Shown: positions 13,100-27,515 of the stretch, piece after piece
Numbering within the stretch: the first letter of the stretch is position 1
Layout of the letters: every line of letters begins with the position of its first letter
DNA from: Spongilla lacustris
Lineage: Eukaryota > Porifera > Demospongiae > Spongillida > Spongillidae
Length of the DNA: 64,000 nt
Reading direction: 5' to 3'
NCBI GenBank assembly: GCA_949361645.1
Contig: OX442431.1
Span: 6,204,473-6,268,472, forward strand
The notes under the pieces: generated by a model
The model's input: only the letters and a program-made list of their open reading frames with translations
Database searches by the model: none
Told to the model about the DNA's origin: nothing
Program-made: the position numbers and the translations under genes

Positions 13100-13660
13100 A
13101 ATACTTGCAGTTGGATAAGGAAGGGCTAGCCATCATTTTTTGGGGTGGAGAAATTTCACAACTTCACAGATCCCAAGCCTCTGAAGCACTTGTTTGGAGA
13201 GGACAAGCCTATACTGCCTAGGGCATCACCACAACTGCAGTGTTGGGCTTTGAAGCTGAGTGCATATCAGTACAAGATTGCCTACGAGACAGGAAAGAAC
13301 AAGGCCAATGCAGATGTTGAGGAATTACACCCAAAACACCAGAGTATGTCTGGAATGAAGAGCTTGGGACTAAGTTTTGTATGGTGACCATACATGGATG
13401 CAGATGTGGAGGAACATGTCAAAAGGTGTGAACTATGTCAAGCACACCAGAATGTTCCAGCACCAGCTCCCTTGCACCCTTGGGAGTGGCCTGAGCTACC
13501 GTGGTGCTGTCTACATGCCTACTATGCTGGCCCATTCATGGGGAAGATGTTTCTCCTCATAATGGATGCACATAGCAAGTGGTATAGTCTACCTGTAACC
13601 TTGGTAACTGACAACATAAGTGTCTTCACTGGTAATGAAGAATGGTAGACAAATAAAGAC
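13100..13660 (+). pseudogene. Ty3/Gypsy RNase H tail and integrase remnant
   Basis: At 13145-13340 the translation contains the end of RNase H with its connection segment: DPKPL, RASPQLQCWAL and the 'YKIAYETGKNKANAD' motif. At 13394-13650 it has the integrase zinc-binding end (VKRCELCQAHQ), the 'LHPWEWPELPW' linker and the start of the catalytic core with a DAHSKW block. Only part of the core remains before stops intervene. Remains of the C-terminal region follow to about 14050. Confidence 0.8.
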
Positions 13661-13683
13661 TTCTCCCAACCACCGAGATTCTA

Positions 13684-14050
13684 ATGGCCTTATTTAGAGG
13701 GATGTCCAGGCATGAAGTTGGTACTGAAGAAAAGAGCTGGAAAGGATTTGTAGAGCTGCTAGGATGCCTCTACAGGAGTGTCACCAGCCAAACTTCTGAT
13801 GGAGAGGAGGCATGGTTCAGGTGTGAAGGAAATAGGGGAAGCTGGTTAGGAACTGGTGCAGGAGAAAGTAAGAGCAACTCAGGAAAGACAGAAGAGGTGG
13901 TGCAATAAGAGGGCCAAACCACGTTCTTTCAATGGGGATCAGGTCTTAGTTCTGAACTTCGGCAGGGGACCTAAGTGGCTAACTGGTAAAGTCACCAGCA
14001 TCAGAGGTCCTAACTGTAACATTAGCTTGATACATGGAGCAGTCAGCTAA
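13684..14050 (+). pseudogene. Ty3/Gypsy integrase C-terminal remnant
   Basis: Broken plus-strand frames at 13684-13908 and 13856-14050. The second contains 'RSFNGDQVLVLNFGRGPKW' followed by GKV, which matches the usual C-terminal end of Ty3/Gypsy integrases (F..GD.VLV.....G.KW..G.V). This completes the order gag-NC, RT, RNase H, integrase on one strand. Confidence 0.65.
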
Positions 14051-14159
14051 CATGTCAGCAAGATGATGACTTATTCACCAGAAGCAAGTGATTTGTGTGC
14101 TACTCGATGGCATGTTTTCCAAGGTAGTATCCCGGCATTGTGCTGGCCCAGAATTGATG

Positions 14160-14400
14160 ATGTCCAAGCTTAATGGGGTGCACCTACTATTCGACAACTG
14201 GGCAAGGTCAGGGAACAAATCTGGTCTGTAAGGGTGTGCCTTTCGGCCTGTGCACTGCTTCAGGTACATTCCAATGGCTACTGCAATGTGTTCTTGCTGT
14301 CCTTCATTGGATATCCTCTCTAGTTTCGATCTTTGGTAGTAGAACTGCTAAGTTGCTGTTAAAAGAACATCTCGGGAGCAACATATCTCCAAATCAGTAG
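14160..14400 (+). pseudogene. Second Ty3/Gypsy RT fragment
   Basis: The plus-strand frame from 14173 carries a VPFGLCTASGTFQ block, the RT motif normally found as PFGL.NAP.TFQRLM, then an AVLHW segment. It lies downstream of the integrase remnant and so belongs to a different, truncated insertion. A stop ends it at 14398. Confidence 0.65.
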
Positions 14401-14849
14401 TATCTCAGTTCCAGAAAATCGCATGGTAACCCTACAATAAAGTTGTTCCACATTACTTATCAATTACTCACAAAATGAGTACTGGTAATAGGATATGGTC
14501 CTTAAAATGCAAGGATTCTACTGAACCTTCCCCAATGAGAATACTTTACAGTTGTTTTTCAATAGCAAAATACAAGTACACAAAATATGCAGGTATTGAT
14601 TTCAATTGTCTAAATCTGAAAACAGCAACTTATTGAACATTCCCTTACTGTTTACCTATCTAGAATATCCAAAGCAATGCCCATGTCCAACACATTTATG
14701 TGCATGCACATGTCGCTGATAAACATGTCTATGTGCATATCTACTAAAACAGTTCATGCAAAATGTAACAAGAATCTGAGCAAAAGGGTATACATGTATA
14801 TGAAAATATCACTTACATCATGTACTTGTGTGTGCAGTGTGTGACTTCT

Positions 14850-14850
<1 letters not shown>
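14400..14850. other. No recognised feature
   Basis: A/T-rich spacer between retroelement remains and repeat module R1 copy 3. Nothing coding or structured is seen. Confidence 0.5.
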
Positions 14851-16300
<1,450 letters not shown>

Positions 16301-16319
16301 ACTAACATACATGTACGTA

Positions 16320-16429
16320 TGTGCAGTGTGTGACTTCTAACCTTTGAAGTAGCCATCCACATGTATTCCTATGCTGAGTCTGCATGTCTGGTTTACTGAA
16401 AAGGAAGAAACATGGAATGAGCCACATGT

Positions 16430-16497
<68 letters not shown>

Positions 16498-16875
16498 ACA
16501 CCACACACGTACACCACACACACACACAACAAACAAAGCAGGCATGGTGGGAGTCCTTTAATGCACCTTGTAATTTCATTTGCACAGAAACTTCAGCTTT
16601 CTCCACTTGTTCCTTTGTGCATGACCACATCTTCCACAGATCATATCACAATGGTAATAGACCACCAGCCCATCACATGGTCAGAGCTAGCAGTTTGTGA
16701 TGGACAGATAATATGGTTACAGGTGTATATATGGATAAGAGAGGGAGGGAGGAATGGAGAGATAAGGTGAGGAAGGAATGGGATATATGTATTACTACAT
16801 ACCAAAAGATGAAGGTGCTTCTCAACAGAAGTCTGAAAACATTTCTTTCTTTGGAGCAATGTAGATCCCTCACCT

Positions 16876-16922
<47 letters not shown>

Positions 16923-17215
16923 CAGCCTTGTGACACACACAAAAAGAGGAAAGGTAGGAGTAGGAAGAGGGGGGAAGGTAGGGGGAAGGAGGGGCAAGGG
17001 GAAGAAGGGGGAAGGAGGGACAAGGGGAAGAAGGGGGAAGGAGGGACAAGGGGAAGAAGGGGGAAAGGGAAGAAGGGGAGGAGGAGGGATGAGTATGAGA
17101 GGGAGAGAGGGAAGGAGATTCTTCCTGTCTTACCACACTGCAGTATCTTAACACACTGCAGTACTTGAATTGGGCAGAACATTGATGGCAAGAGGATGAA
17201 TTGAGATGCATGGAC
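16320..17215. repeat. Repeat module R1, copy 4
   Basis: Fourth copy, in tandem with copy 3: 'gtagccatccacatgtattc' near 16350, (CA)n at about 16431-16491, the post-CA segment, a poly-G run at about 16877-16912 and a purine tract at 16955-17115. It leads into the second copy of the segmental duplication, just as module copy 2 leads into the first. Confidence 0.8.
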
Positions 17216-17506
17216 CTAAAATGTCAAAATTAACATACATAATATGCAAATTAGTTGATTAGCTAAAAATTAAACAATCTCAAAAACACATGAATGTAAC
17301 CACAACAACCAATATTTCAGTACAGCCTATATATTTGATGCTCAGCATTGAGTATGCACTAGTCTTGAACAATCCCAAGTCAATGGAGTGGAAACTTGTG
17401 TGCGTAGTGGCTGCATAGTTTAAATGCATACATACATGTACACGTATGTATGCTGCATACCAGTGGCGGCCTGGCTACTTTATGGCAGGGGGGGCACACA
17501 TGAGAA

Positions 17507-17539
<33 letters not shown>

Positions 17540-19770
17540 TGTCTCGTACCCACAAACCAGAGGCGTTGTTAATGAATAGCTGTCCGCCTTCGGCCGATTC
17601 AACGAGCGGGGGGGGGGGGGGGCACACACTCACATCATCCCAAGGACACAACCAGCACACTCAATCATTACAAAAACACACATTATCCCAACACACACAC
17701 ATCATCCCAGTGCACAGCCTTTGCATTGTTCATAAGTGACCCAGATTGTCATACAAAGTCAAATCAATGCCACAATTAAATGCCCAATACAAACTAACCA
17801 TGGTTCAGCCTTCCAAAGTCAGTACAATCCAACAATCACAGTGTATCTACCACCTTGGAGAGGCACACTGAGGAGGGAAGCTTGCAGACATCAGGATCCA
17901 GTAAGTAGGACAGATGGGGGCAGGCTCCAGCCTAAGAACATGTCTGTGAGGAGGGAGGGGCTAATGTGAAGGCAATAGTGGTGCAAATCAAAGGTAAAAA
18001 AAGACAACTCCATTTACATCCATTACATTTTTCATTATTCCTATGCACCAATGTTGCCTTCAAATCCGCAACCAATACAATATGCACAGCTACATATACA
18101 TGTATATACATGTACATGTAGAGCTTGCTTATACCACAAACTCACTGTGAGCAGTACTCTGATCTCAGCATTGACCCTGGTATTTGTTAGTTCCAGAGCA
18201 CCACAGGTTGGGAGATAGTCTAAATCTTTGTGCCAGGGGTGGCCAGAGATATCCTACATTTTGAGCAGTGGGCAGGGCTGCAAAGATGTGAGATCACACA
18301 ACTTTCCTTCCATATGGATTCTGCAACTAGAGGTACAGTCACATAATGCAGTGGTCCGATGTATTCATTTTGTGTGTGTACATGAAGTTAATAGTTACAC
18401 ATATACAGTCAATGGAACACAATAATACTTGTGTACATGATCATTGCTTGGTGGTATTAAGCATCAAGTACAGTACACTGTTATACTTACTCGAATGTGT
18501 TTATCAAGTGATTTTCTGCATAGTCCAACCATTTGGAAAGCCATGACCACTCTACACTGCCATCCAGCACATCTGTGAATAAATACAAATCATTTCCAAG
18601 TACCACACACATTCACAGTTGTACCGAATACCACTTACCACTTAGGATTGAGAGGATACTTCTACATTGTAAATGAGCTTCTTGCTTCCAGTTTGTGCTA
18701 TTAAGGGACTGCCTATGCTGCTGTTCATTTGGTACTACATTGTGTTGACTTTAGTAACCATGGGATCAAATTATCAAGTCCGTGTTGCCACGGAAGATTA
18801 ATGTTAACAACTCCAATACTGCCTCTTGTTGTTCCGGAAGTGGTTCCACTGACATTACTCCCACTGCTGCCTGACTGATGGACATATGTGACCCTGATAA
18901 CCTTGATACTGACTCCCTGGAACTGACCACTAGCATGTGTTATCCAATCCGTGCTTTGCGAATTGATTTGCAACACATGAGGGTGTGATCTACCGGGTAC
19001 ATGTATTCTAACTAAAGACTGGACTGTAGCTGGATTTCCACAATGGTAACTGGTAAGAGTGTTGTGATCTTTTGGGTGCATGTGGCAATATAATGAAGGT
19101 GTTCTTGCATGATCATGTCTCCCCATTGCCAGATGCAGTGCTTCTGATAGGCAATAGGCTGCCTCTTCTTGTTCTGGAAGTGGTTCCACTGACATTATAC
19201 TCCTACTGCTGCCTGACTGATGGTCAAATGAAGTCCGTGTTGCCATGGAAGATTAATGTTAACAACTCAAACTACTACCTCTTCTTGTTCTGGAAGTGGT
19301 TCCAATGACATTACTCCCACTGCTGCCTGACTGATGGACATATGTGACCCTGATGACCAGTGATGTGCGTAGTCTTGTACGAAACACACTGACTCCCTGG
19401 AACGTACCACTAGCATGTGTTATCTGTGCCATGTGAATTGAATTACAACTATTCAATGCACTGTGGGTGACCATTCCACTAGATATTAACAGAGGAGACT
19501 GGACTATAGCTGGATTTCTATAATGGGTGCATGTGGCAATATAACAAAGGTGTTCTTGCATGACCATGTCTCCCCATTGTCACAAGCAGTGCTTCTGATA
19601 GGCAATAGGCATCTTTGTAATGAGCTCAGGGTGTCATCTAACAGCTTACTAAGCCAGCCTGGCCATACTGTTGGGAATATGGACAGATCCCATAAACGGA
19701 CTAGTATTACATGACCATTGTACCATTGCTACTACCACCAAAGATTGCATACATTCATTGGATTTCCTGT
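17215..19770. repeat. Segmental duplication, copy 2 (partner 4400-6660)
   Basis: Same order as 4400-6660, with two changes. A roughly 160-bp insert at 17461-17622, carrying poly-C and poly-G runs, replaces about 430 bp of copy 1. A segment of about 450 bp containing 'ctgcctgactgatggacat' is present twice (about 18870 and 19325), an internal tandem duplication. No gene is recognised. Confidence 0.7.
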
Positions 19771-19779
19771 TTAGACTAA

Positions 19780-20010
19780 GTAACTAAGCACCATCCATGT
19801 TGCCACTGGATGCATGCCTGCCCCGGGCCTGAAACCACTGTCCTATGAGGCTGAATAAGTGTGCATGGCGGAAGCAACTCAGAGCCTATATAAGCATCTA
19901 TGCTGAAGGACTACAGAGATGTTTTCATGTCTGCCATGGTTACATGACACTGAGCTTGATGGCCGGTCCACCATAGGATTCTACACACACAGTGAGAGCA
20001 GCAATGCAAG
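19780..20010 (+). mobile_element. Ty3/Gypsy fragment, third copy of the 8.1 kb segment
   Basis: The stretch from 'ccactggatgcatgcctg' near 19805 to 'cacacagtgagagcagca' near 20003 repeats 8085-8280 and 9600-9800. It is joined to the end of the segmental duplication, which places part of the retroelement at this junction too. Confidence 0.65.
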
Positions 20011-20640
20011 AAACATTGCAAGCAAAGGAAGGCAGGGTTTATATAGCCACAGAGAAGAGCTGGTCTTGCATAAAGAGGTCTAGGTTTGTTCTCTCATCTC
20101 CAATGAATTCAAACAACAGCTCCCAGTTTACTTTGAAAGCAGTCCTGTATACCAAAGGCATTAGAAAATGCATCCATGATTTAACCATTTGCTGTGATTT
20201 CATTCCAGTACAAAGCAAACTGCTTGATAAGTACTTCTCCCACACCACTGGATAAAATCCTCTCCACAATGGTGCTCTATTGGCAAATGACAGCTTTGTG
20301 GAAGACTTTAAGTTGCACTCCTGCATCCTGTAAGTGGGTCAAGGTTGTAATGAAAGTTGTTCACCCTATTGTTGCAACTGAAGTGTTTGATTTATGAGTA
20401 CATATTCTGCCAACAACTTCAAGTTGACAAATGGTTGCTAACATGCAGCTTGTCATGTAGTAGCAAGCGGCCAGTGCTATTACATAATACTTGCAACAGG
20501 CCACCTGAAGTTGTCCACTGGACACTGTACTCCATGAAATTGACAATTTTGCATTTCAGCACGGTAACATAACATAACATAGCACAGAAGTCAACAAGGA
20601 GATTCCAGCCTGCCATGTTCTAGCCCCTACAGTGTACTTT
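20010..20640. other. No recognised gene
   Basis: A minus-strand open frame of 95 codons (20039-20326) and several overlapping short ones are present, but none shows a motif I can place. Given the surroundings this is probably decayed transposon sequence. Confidence 0.4.
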
Positions 20641-20799
20641 GTTCCAACTTCTGTACATCTGGCCTACGCCCAGTGCTGGATAATCTTCCTCTGCCTCAGA
20701 GGGCTGAGCGTGAATGACCGGATCTCTGAGGAAGACATTCCCTTCCACTGCTCTTCTTGCATGGTTCCGGTATCGGTCGAAGGTTGAGATCTGTTGGGA

Positions 20800-21060
20800 A
20801 TGTCTGAGGCCTACATTGGATTCTGTCTAAAAGATACAAAAGGTTATGCCATCCATTACTTGGACAATATCCTGCTTGTTGGCTCAGCAGGCCATCATCA
20901 GTGTGCCATTTCCATCCAGTCTATCCTATCAGTATGTGAAGCACTGGGCAACCTGTGGGTTTGAAAGCTAGAGGGCCCACCTACCCATCCTCACTGTTTT
21001 TAGCTATAGAAGCCTAAGGGTCAACTGTTCTACTGCACTACTATGTACGTTTGGCCAGGT
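20800..21060 (+). pseudogene. DIRS-like reverse transcriptase fragment
   Basis: The plus-strand frame from 20851 reads HYLDNILLVG, then a cysteine-containing helix and CEALG before a stop at 20962. The HYLDD(F/I)L..G...C......C..LG pattern is typical of RTs of DIRS-like tyrosine-recombinase retrotransposons. Here the second catalytic aspartate of YxDD is asparagine, and a stop also lies just upstream. After the stop, KLEGPP still continues the expected order. A dead fragment. Confidence 0.5.
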
Positions 21061-22300
21061 CAATCTTGCAAAGAGCTGCTGGGAGAGTTTTTTCATTGCA
21101 GCCTGCCACAATTTCAAGTGCTGTTAGTGCCAGCGTGATCCTTGCTATACTCACACACCACTTTAACGGCTTCCAAAGCACCCCCATTTTGCAAGATCAG
21201 GAGGTACTATTCCTTTCAACATTGACCCCTTCCAGGCTCAAGGCAAGCTCTGTCCCTTGTTCATCACCCACCTAAGCATGACGCCCCATTAATAAACTAT
21301 CCAGGTATACATAGCAGTGCCAACCTGGTGACCATCCTCCTCAGGTTAACAGAGTTCCTCAGGTACATCATAGTTCTGCACAAGCTAAACCCTTTGTACT
21401 TTGGTGTCCAGGGAAAGAGAAAGAGTGGCTTAATAGAGTGGTACACATCAACGGTAGATTCAGGTGTATATTACGGTACAGTGCTAATACCACTCTGGTC
21501 AAAGCTCTGTTTATCAAACTATTGGAGTGGGGTGGGAAGGATGGAGTATCACTATGGCAGAGAAGTGCAGAAATCGCATCCCCTTGGTGTGTAAAGGTTT
21601 CGAATTGGCCATCACTAGAAAGAAGTTATTAGACAAGGCAGTTGTACAAGGTTCTGTAAGAACAGGTCAATTGTGCTGAGACAATGGTCAGTTGCTAGAA
21701 GTCAATGAAGATGGATACCCAAGACAATGGGGAAGATTGCAAGAAGATCTTATTGCATCTTACCGAGTTGGTTCAAAGCTAGATTGAGGTAGGAACTGGC
21801 TGTGTAGGTAGGATAAAATTTTGACCTGTCCTCAGTAAGTAGTAGCTGGTAGACCAGTGTGGGATCAGCTGCAACTGGGGCGTATGTGTCAACATGTGAA
21901 GTGTATATACCCCTCAGATCAGAAGTGTTCCAGGTCAAAAACAAACTTGTTATATCCTTTTCCAATTCCCCACTTCCAAGACTAACCCAAAAGAGATCAG
22001 GAGGTAATACTCCTTCCACCATTGACTACTTCCAGGCTCGAGGCAAGCTCTGTCTCTGTTCACCTAACATGGCTCTCCATTAACAAACCATACATAGCAG
22101 TGCCAACCTGGTGACCATCCTCCTCAGATTAACAGAGTTCCTCAGGTACTGCATGCACAAGCTAAACCCTTTCGTACTTTGGTGTCCAGGGTAAGGGAAA
22201 GAGTGGCTAAATGGTGTGGCGGATACGACCTTTTAAAATAAAATCCTACACACATTTGCAGTAGGTTAAGTTGTACGTTTCTGGAAGTGTACTAACTCCA
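21060..22300. repeat. Two diverged copies of a 0.8 kb segment
   Basis: The segment with 'ggtgaccatcctcctcagg' at 21329 and 'gtactttggtgtccaggg' at 21397 recurs at 22109 and 22174, and 'tccaggctcgaggcaagctc' near 22030 resembles 21231. This is a tandem duplication of about 780 bp, probably of transposon origin given the RT fragment upstream. Frames are short. Confidence 0.5.
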
Positions 22301-25300
22301 CTCAGGTCAAAGCTATGTGAATCAAACTATAGAGTGATAAGAGTATTACTACGGAAGAGAAGTGCAGCAATCACATCCTCCTGTTGTAAAGGTTTTTCAA
22401 CTTCGCAGCCACTAGAAAGAAGTTATCAGACCATCAGGGGTGGCAGTTGCACAAGGTTCTGCAGGATAAGGTTGGAATCATGGATATTAGCGGAGACAAT
22501 GGCCAGTTGCTACTTAAGAAGTCCAGGAAGTTGGATAAAGACACCCCGATCTAGAGAGGCTGTAGTGGTTGGAATGAAAAGAAGGCCACGAGTGAGATCC
22601 GGGGACTCCATAGGTGAGAGGCCAAAACTATGTGGGGTGCACTACATTTGCTTAAACTTCTCCTGTTGCCCGGGAATTGGGTGCAAGGGGAGAGTGCAAC
22701 GGACGCTGAGGAGAGCACTGCGCAGGAGATGGGGGAGGAGTGTGCATCAGACCATGGTGAAAAGAGATGAGTGTACTCATTGGTAGAATTGCGATCACTA
22801 GCTGAGGTAGGCGCAGTGAAATGAACCTCAATTGAAGTGGGAGGGGGAGGTGGACAACCTTCAATTGAAATGGAGGGGAGTACCATTTGGCTGGTACAAG
22901 AGAACACACAACTAAAAAATACGCCAACAAGTGTGTGGACAGGCTAGTGGTTGAGTAGTTAGCTATGCGGGTCAGGTTCTACACTGTAATACCATGGTGA
23001 AGGAGGAGGTAGAGGCCCCAAACGTGGTGACCGCGGGTACACTAGAAGCCAGATCAAGATCAAACTGCTAGTCCTAACCATTGAATACTCCTTGCCTGCG
23101 TTCCATCTCAAGCCTAAACCCCAGCTGATTACTAACAGCATTTTAGGACTCGAGGATAAATGGGAGGACATTTCCTGATCTGTTTACAGCTGGTTCAGGC
23201 ACGTAAGTCCCAACTACTTTTCTTTCCAGCAAGCTCTCCTTTGCTATCAATGATATACCGGCTGGGCATTAGTTTTTGTGTCTATTGATCACAACCAAGA
23301 AACATCACCATCCCATCAGGATCACAACCAGTAGGCACGCTCTTTTACCACAGAGCTAAAACCAATCATATTCTGATACGCAAAGGTCAATTTTAAAGTC
23401 ACTGGGCTGATGCTAAGCTGCATGCATCCATCAGTGGGATGATGCACCCGTCGACCAACTGTAACATCCAACTAGAACACATGTCACACTCTGCCACATC
23501 CTCACCCACACCAGGGGTGTCCACACCATCCAAACCCACACCAGGGGTGTCCACACCCACACCAGGGGTGTCATATCAAGTGTCCACCATCAGGGGTGGC
23601 CAGAGGGCCCCTTCACCTCCACTCTCTAAAATGGCGTTCAATTAGGTAGCAATATGTGGTTGTTGTTGTTAGCATATATTACCTTCTAGCTCTCGCTTGC
23701 ATTTATAAACATGGCAATCCAGAGTCAAACAGTTACAAAATATAACATGCCCTGCCCAATTTGGGCCCCCTCTGGAAAATGCTTAGGCCGCCTCTGACTA
23801 TGGTATCATAAAGAAGGTCATGGTACATCAGGGTGCCATAGAGAAAGCCATAGCACACAAGGGTACTATAAAGGAGGCCATGGTACACCTTGAGAGCCAT
23901 AAAGGAGGCTATTGTCATAAGGCTGCAAGACAGCATAAAATTGCCCAGTGGAAAAGAAATATTCATAGGTAGAAAAAAAGAGCCTGGCAATTATCTATAC
24001 AGCTATGGTGTATAAAAGATTCCACTGAGCACCTAGAGTGAATCTATTAGGTATAGGAACACAGCTATGGTACATAGCTTTGGTATGCCTACAGTGAATA
24101 GATTAGGCAAAGGGTCATAGGTTTGGTAGGTATAGTCCCAAATGAGGTCTTGTTGCCTGGAGACATGGTTTTGACAACCGAGTCTTATCTTTTCTTAAAT
24201 TCTCAGTGGTCAATGACTTGATATTTCTCACATGGCAGTACGAGATAGTTCCTCATTCCACCCATGTTCCTTTCACTGCTCCCAACCTTCCACAATATTC
24301 TCTGTGTCTATCCTGCCATTCCACAGTCCAGACGTGATCCTCTGGTGGTTCCCAGTGTTACTGTGGAGCCTACATTTAGTGACTGAATAACTGCATCCAT
24401 AAAACACATGCCTCTTCTGAACTGACACCTTTTCGAGTGCCCAATATGAGATGTGGTCTTGCCGTCTCACCTTGCCAAAACTACCCATGTACCTTGTTTA
24501 TACACCTGGCTTGGTATCTGTGCAGCGATCCAGCCGTGCGGAGGGATTGAGGCTTTAAAATGTGCCAGCGATAAGGATTGGATTGAGGCAGCACAAATAG
24601 TGGAGGCAAGCCAATAGTGATATGCTTGGGAGGTAGCAGACTTCAGCTTTCTGGTAAGCTGAGACATCATTCAGTTAATGGAGAAGGACCAGCAGTGCAT
24701 ACAAAAGTGACAATCCATATCGATTGATCTATGGTCAAAAAGGAGGTATGACAGTATGGGGCAAACTGTTCAAAATGTATCATTGAAAGTGAAAGGCTCA
24801 ATTGGCGAAATGAGCATGTTGGTGGATACAATGGCTTCCAAGCATGGACATGTAGACAAAGGGAGTATAAGAAACATCATGGTGGTGATGATGAAGAGGA
24901 ACTCAAGGGTGTAGTATTGGTTGACTTACTTAAAGCGGATAATTTGTACCAAGGTACGGTGTACGTGTATTATCTACCACTGGCCTGCTACGCTTCTGGC
25001 TAAGCTGCCATTGATGTTGTCATTGCACCTATCTATCTGCAGCATGTGAGGAAGCGCAAATTTCCAAAGCTGTAGTATCTCAGTTCCAACAGTTCCAGAA
25101 GGGGCCAGGTAATCTACAATAATTAAATTATTGTTACCAAGTTAATTATTTGGCATGTATCACCCTTTATCCCCTTTACACTGTAATGTGCATTCTCCCT
25201 ATCATACAAAATCTTATTTTTAAAATAACCACTTACACATCACATGGTACCTTTACCTGAACATAACTTTAATTAAACAATCGCATTAATAATTAAAAGC

Positions 25301-26500
25301 ACTTAGGAGATACTAGGAATATATACTACTTGACAAATTTAGCTGAGCAAATCTGATCTATTTTTAGTTTAAGCAAGTGATGCACATAATGACATATTGT
25401 AACTTCTTGTTAAAAATATTAGTAAATGTTTATCTATTATTAACATAACTTCTTGTTATAAATATTAGTATATTGGTTTTCTTATTAACACCCATGTACA
25501 TGCTCAGTTTGGCATTTCTTTTTCCAGCATTTTAACCATCAGTGACAATGATACATGCACACATACAAGAGGCTTGAATATCACTTCCCCCAACACAATT
25601 ATGTGCATGCACATCTACACGTCACTGATATACATGTAAATGTACAATAGACCCAAAGTATATACAAGTATATCACTTACATGTACAGGCTTGCATGCAG
25701 CGTGTGACTTCTAAAGTCTCAAGCTGCCATCCATACAAGTATGTGTACATGTAGTAGTTGGTAAAAAGCACATGCTGAGGGTCTGCATGTAGTAGTTGGA
25801 CGCTGAGAGTCTGCATGTATGGTCTACTGAAGAGGTCAATCTGGTCCTCTCTGTAGTGAAGGACAAAAGTTTTGCAAGCATCAACACCAACTGAATTACT
25901 GTAAAGCATACACCAATCTACTGTTTGCATTGTGCATCAATGCATGTAATTGTGTGGTAGTGATGTACTTACTTTCACCTACTTTAAATTAAGTGTCCTT
26001 GGTAAACCATGCAGGGATGTCCTTGCATGTGTGTATGTGTACAGATTGTGTGTATGTGCACAGCATGTACATATGTGCACAAGCGTACCTGTCTGCAACT
26101 GCCAATGTCGTTGTTTGGTGGTCGTTTCCATGAACCGCTCGCAAACACTACCAGCACTCTTCAGCAAAGTAGTGGTCCAGAAGTCCTCCCAAGATGATCC
26201 TGCTCCTTCTTCCCTCCTGTTCCACCATAGCAAGCCAAGCATGAGGGAACATTCAGACAACATTAATTACTCATTTTATCAAATAAGGCACAGATTGTAT
26301 CTACGTACTTCCATCATATTTAAATACTTGGATTTGGGAGATCAATATGTAGATCTAACTACAGACCTGGGGATGGGGTTGCAAGGTCTATCACTCCACT
26401 GAGTTGGTCCAGTAGCACATGTTCAAGGAGACAGCAGAAGAAAGCCATCCTCTGTTTGATCCTAAAGAAAACATCCAAACCTCCATTGCACAGCCACATG
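22300..26500. other. Long stretch without a recognised gene
   Basis: Short open frames only. Small structures seen: four imperfect copies of a unit containing 'caccaggggtgtccacacc' at about 23505-23590; three roughly 30-bp imperfect repeats with 'aaggaggccatggtacac' near 23810-23915; A/T-rich sequence at 25100-25560. The phrase 'agcatgagggaacattcag' at 26240 recurs in diverged form at 39059 inside GLE1, so it is a dispersed repeat. Confidence 0.45.
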
Positions 26501-27030
26501 CACACACATGCAATGACTCCCTAACAGAACACAGTCCTTGAAGAGCAGCAGTTGGAACAGGTCTTTGTCGAATGGGAACCTCTCATATCTAGTTGACGGG
26601 GTATCTTCAGGAGATACAGTCATGGCACCTACAAAATGAACTGTTGAAGATTGTTGTACACACAAGAGGTGCATGCACACCTGCCTTCACACGAGTAATC
26701 ACACGCTGATCGCTGCGCTCCATGTGGCATCCGCTCTTTTAGCTGCCCATTCCACTTCATAGTAGTTACCTAACACTTGGAGGCAACAAGACCAACTGGT
26801 TACACAAATGGGATGCTCCAAGGCAAAACACACAGATGCTAACCCACTTCAAGGCATTTATCTCTCATTGGAATTCAATGTAATGTATTTTCATGCACAA
26901 GTACATGTACTAAGCCAGTCCCCCCACTAAGTATAAAATGGTACTTTGAAAACTCACCGCTGCCTTGCAGAGCAATACCTTCCCGAGGGATTTTCCTCTG
27001 GGTCCTCCTTCAGCAACTAATACGTGTGGA
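26500..27030 (-). CDS. Candidate exons of an unidentified minus-strand gene
   Basis: Two minus-strand blocks have good splice signals. The first, about 26957-27019 (63 nt), has an acceptor 'cacacgtattag' and a donor 'gtgagt'. One frame reads AEGGPRGKSLGKVLL, which vaguely recalls the RGxGxG motif of GNAT acetyltransferases; another frame is also open. The second, ending near 26635 after 'ttcattttgtag', reads SPEDTPSTRYERFPFD and onwards with protein-like composition. I could not join them into a known protein, and the acetyltransferase idea is weak. They may be exons of one gene or chance. Confidence 0.25.
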
Positions 27031-27354
27031 AAGAAGAGGTAAGCACATTGTAAGATATGAAAGGCTACATGTAGTTGCATATCCAGCTTATTCTTCTGTA
27101 CTTTAGGTCTCCATCTTACATGTACATTGTAAAATAACATATTCACAACTGTACACGTAGGTTTACTATGCTGTAAATTACATTACATGTGTATGACTTC
27201 CATCACACTTTATCTGCCACCCTACACCCACAGTGATAACAAATGTAGATCTATAAACACACACTGTAGCATGAGCTATGAAAAATAGTACCTCATTGTA
27301 ATCAGTGTTGTGATGTTAATACTGTTTTCTATCTCTTATTTACGCACAGCTCAC

Positions 27355-27515
27355 CAGCATAGCTCTGCACACACAGCCCTGCACACATAGCCCTGCACAC
27401 ATAGCCCTGCACACATAGCCAGCCCTGCACACATAGCCCTGCACACATAGCCCTGCACACATAGCCCTGCACACATAGCCCTGCACACATAGCCCTGCAC
27501 ACATAGCTCACACAG
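27355..27515. repeat. Minisatellite, 14-bp unit
   Basis: About eleven head-to-tail copies of 'ctgcacacatagcc', with one 4-bp irregularity in the middle. Both edges degrade into related 'cagctcac' sequence. Confidence 0.9.

Noticed and set aside
12180..14050. A functional retrotransposon polyprotein
   Set aside because: Domain order is right, but several stops and frameshifts interrupt it and the RT active site is degraded.
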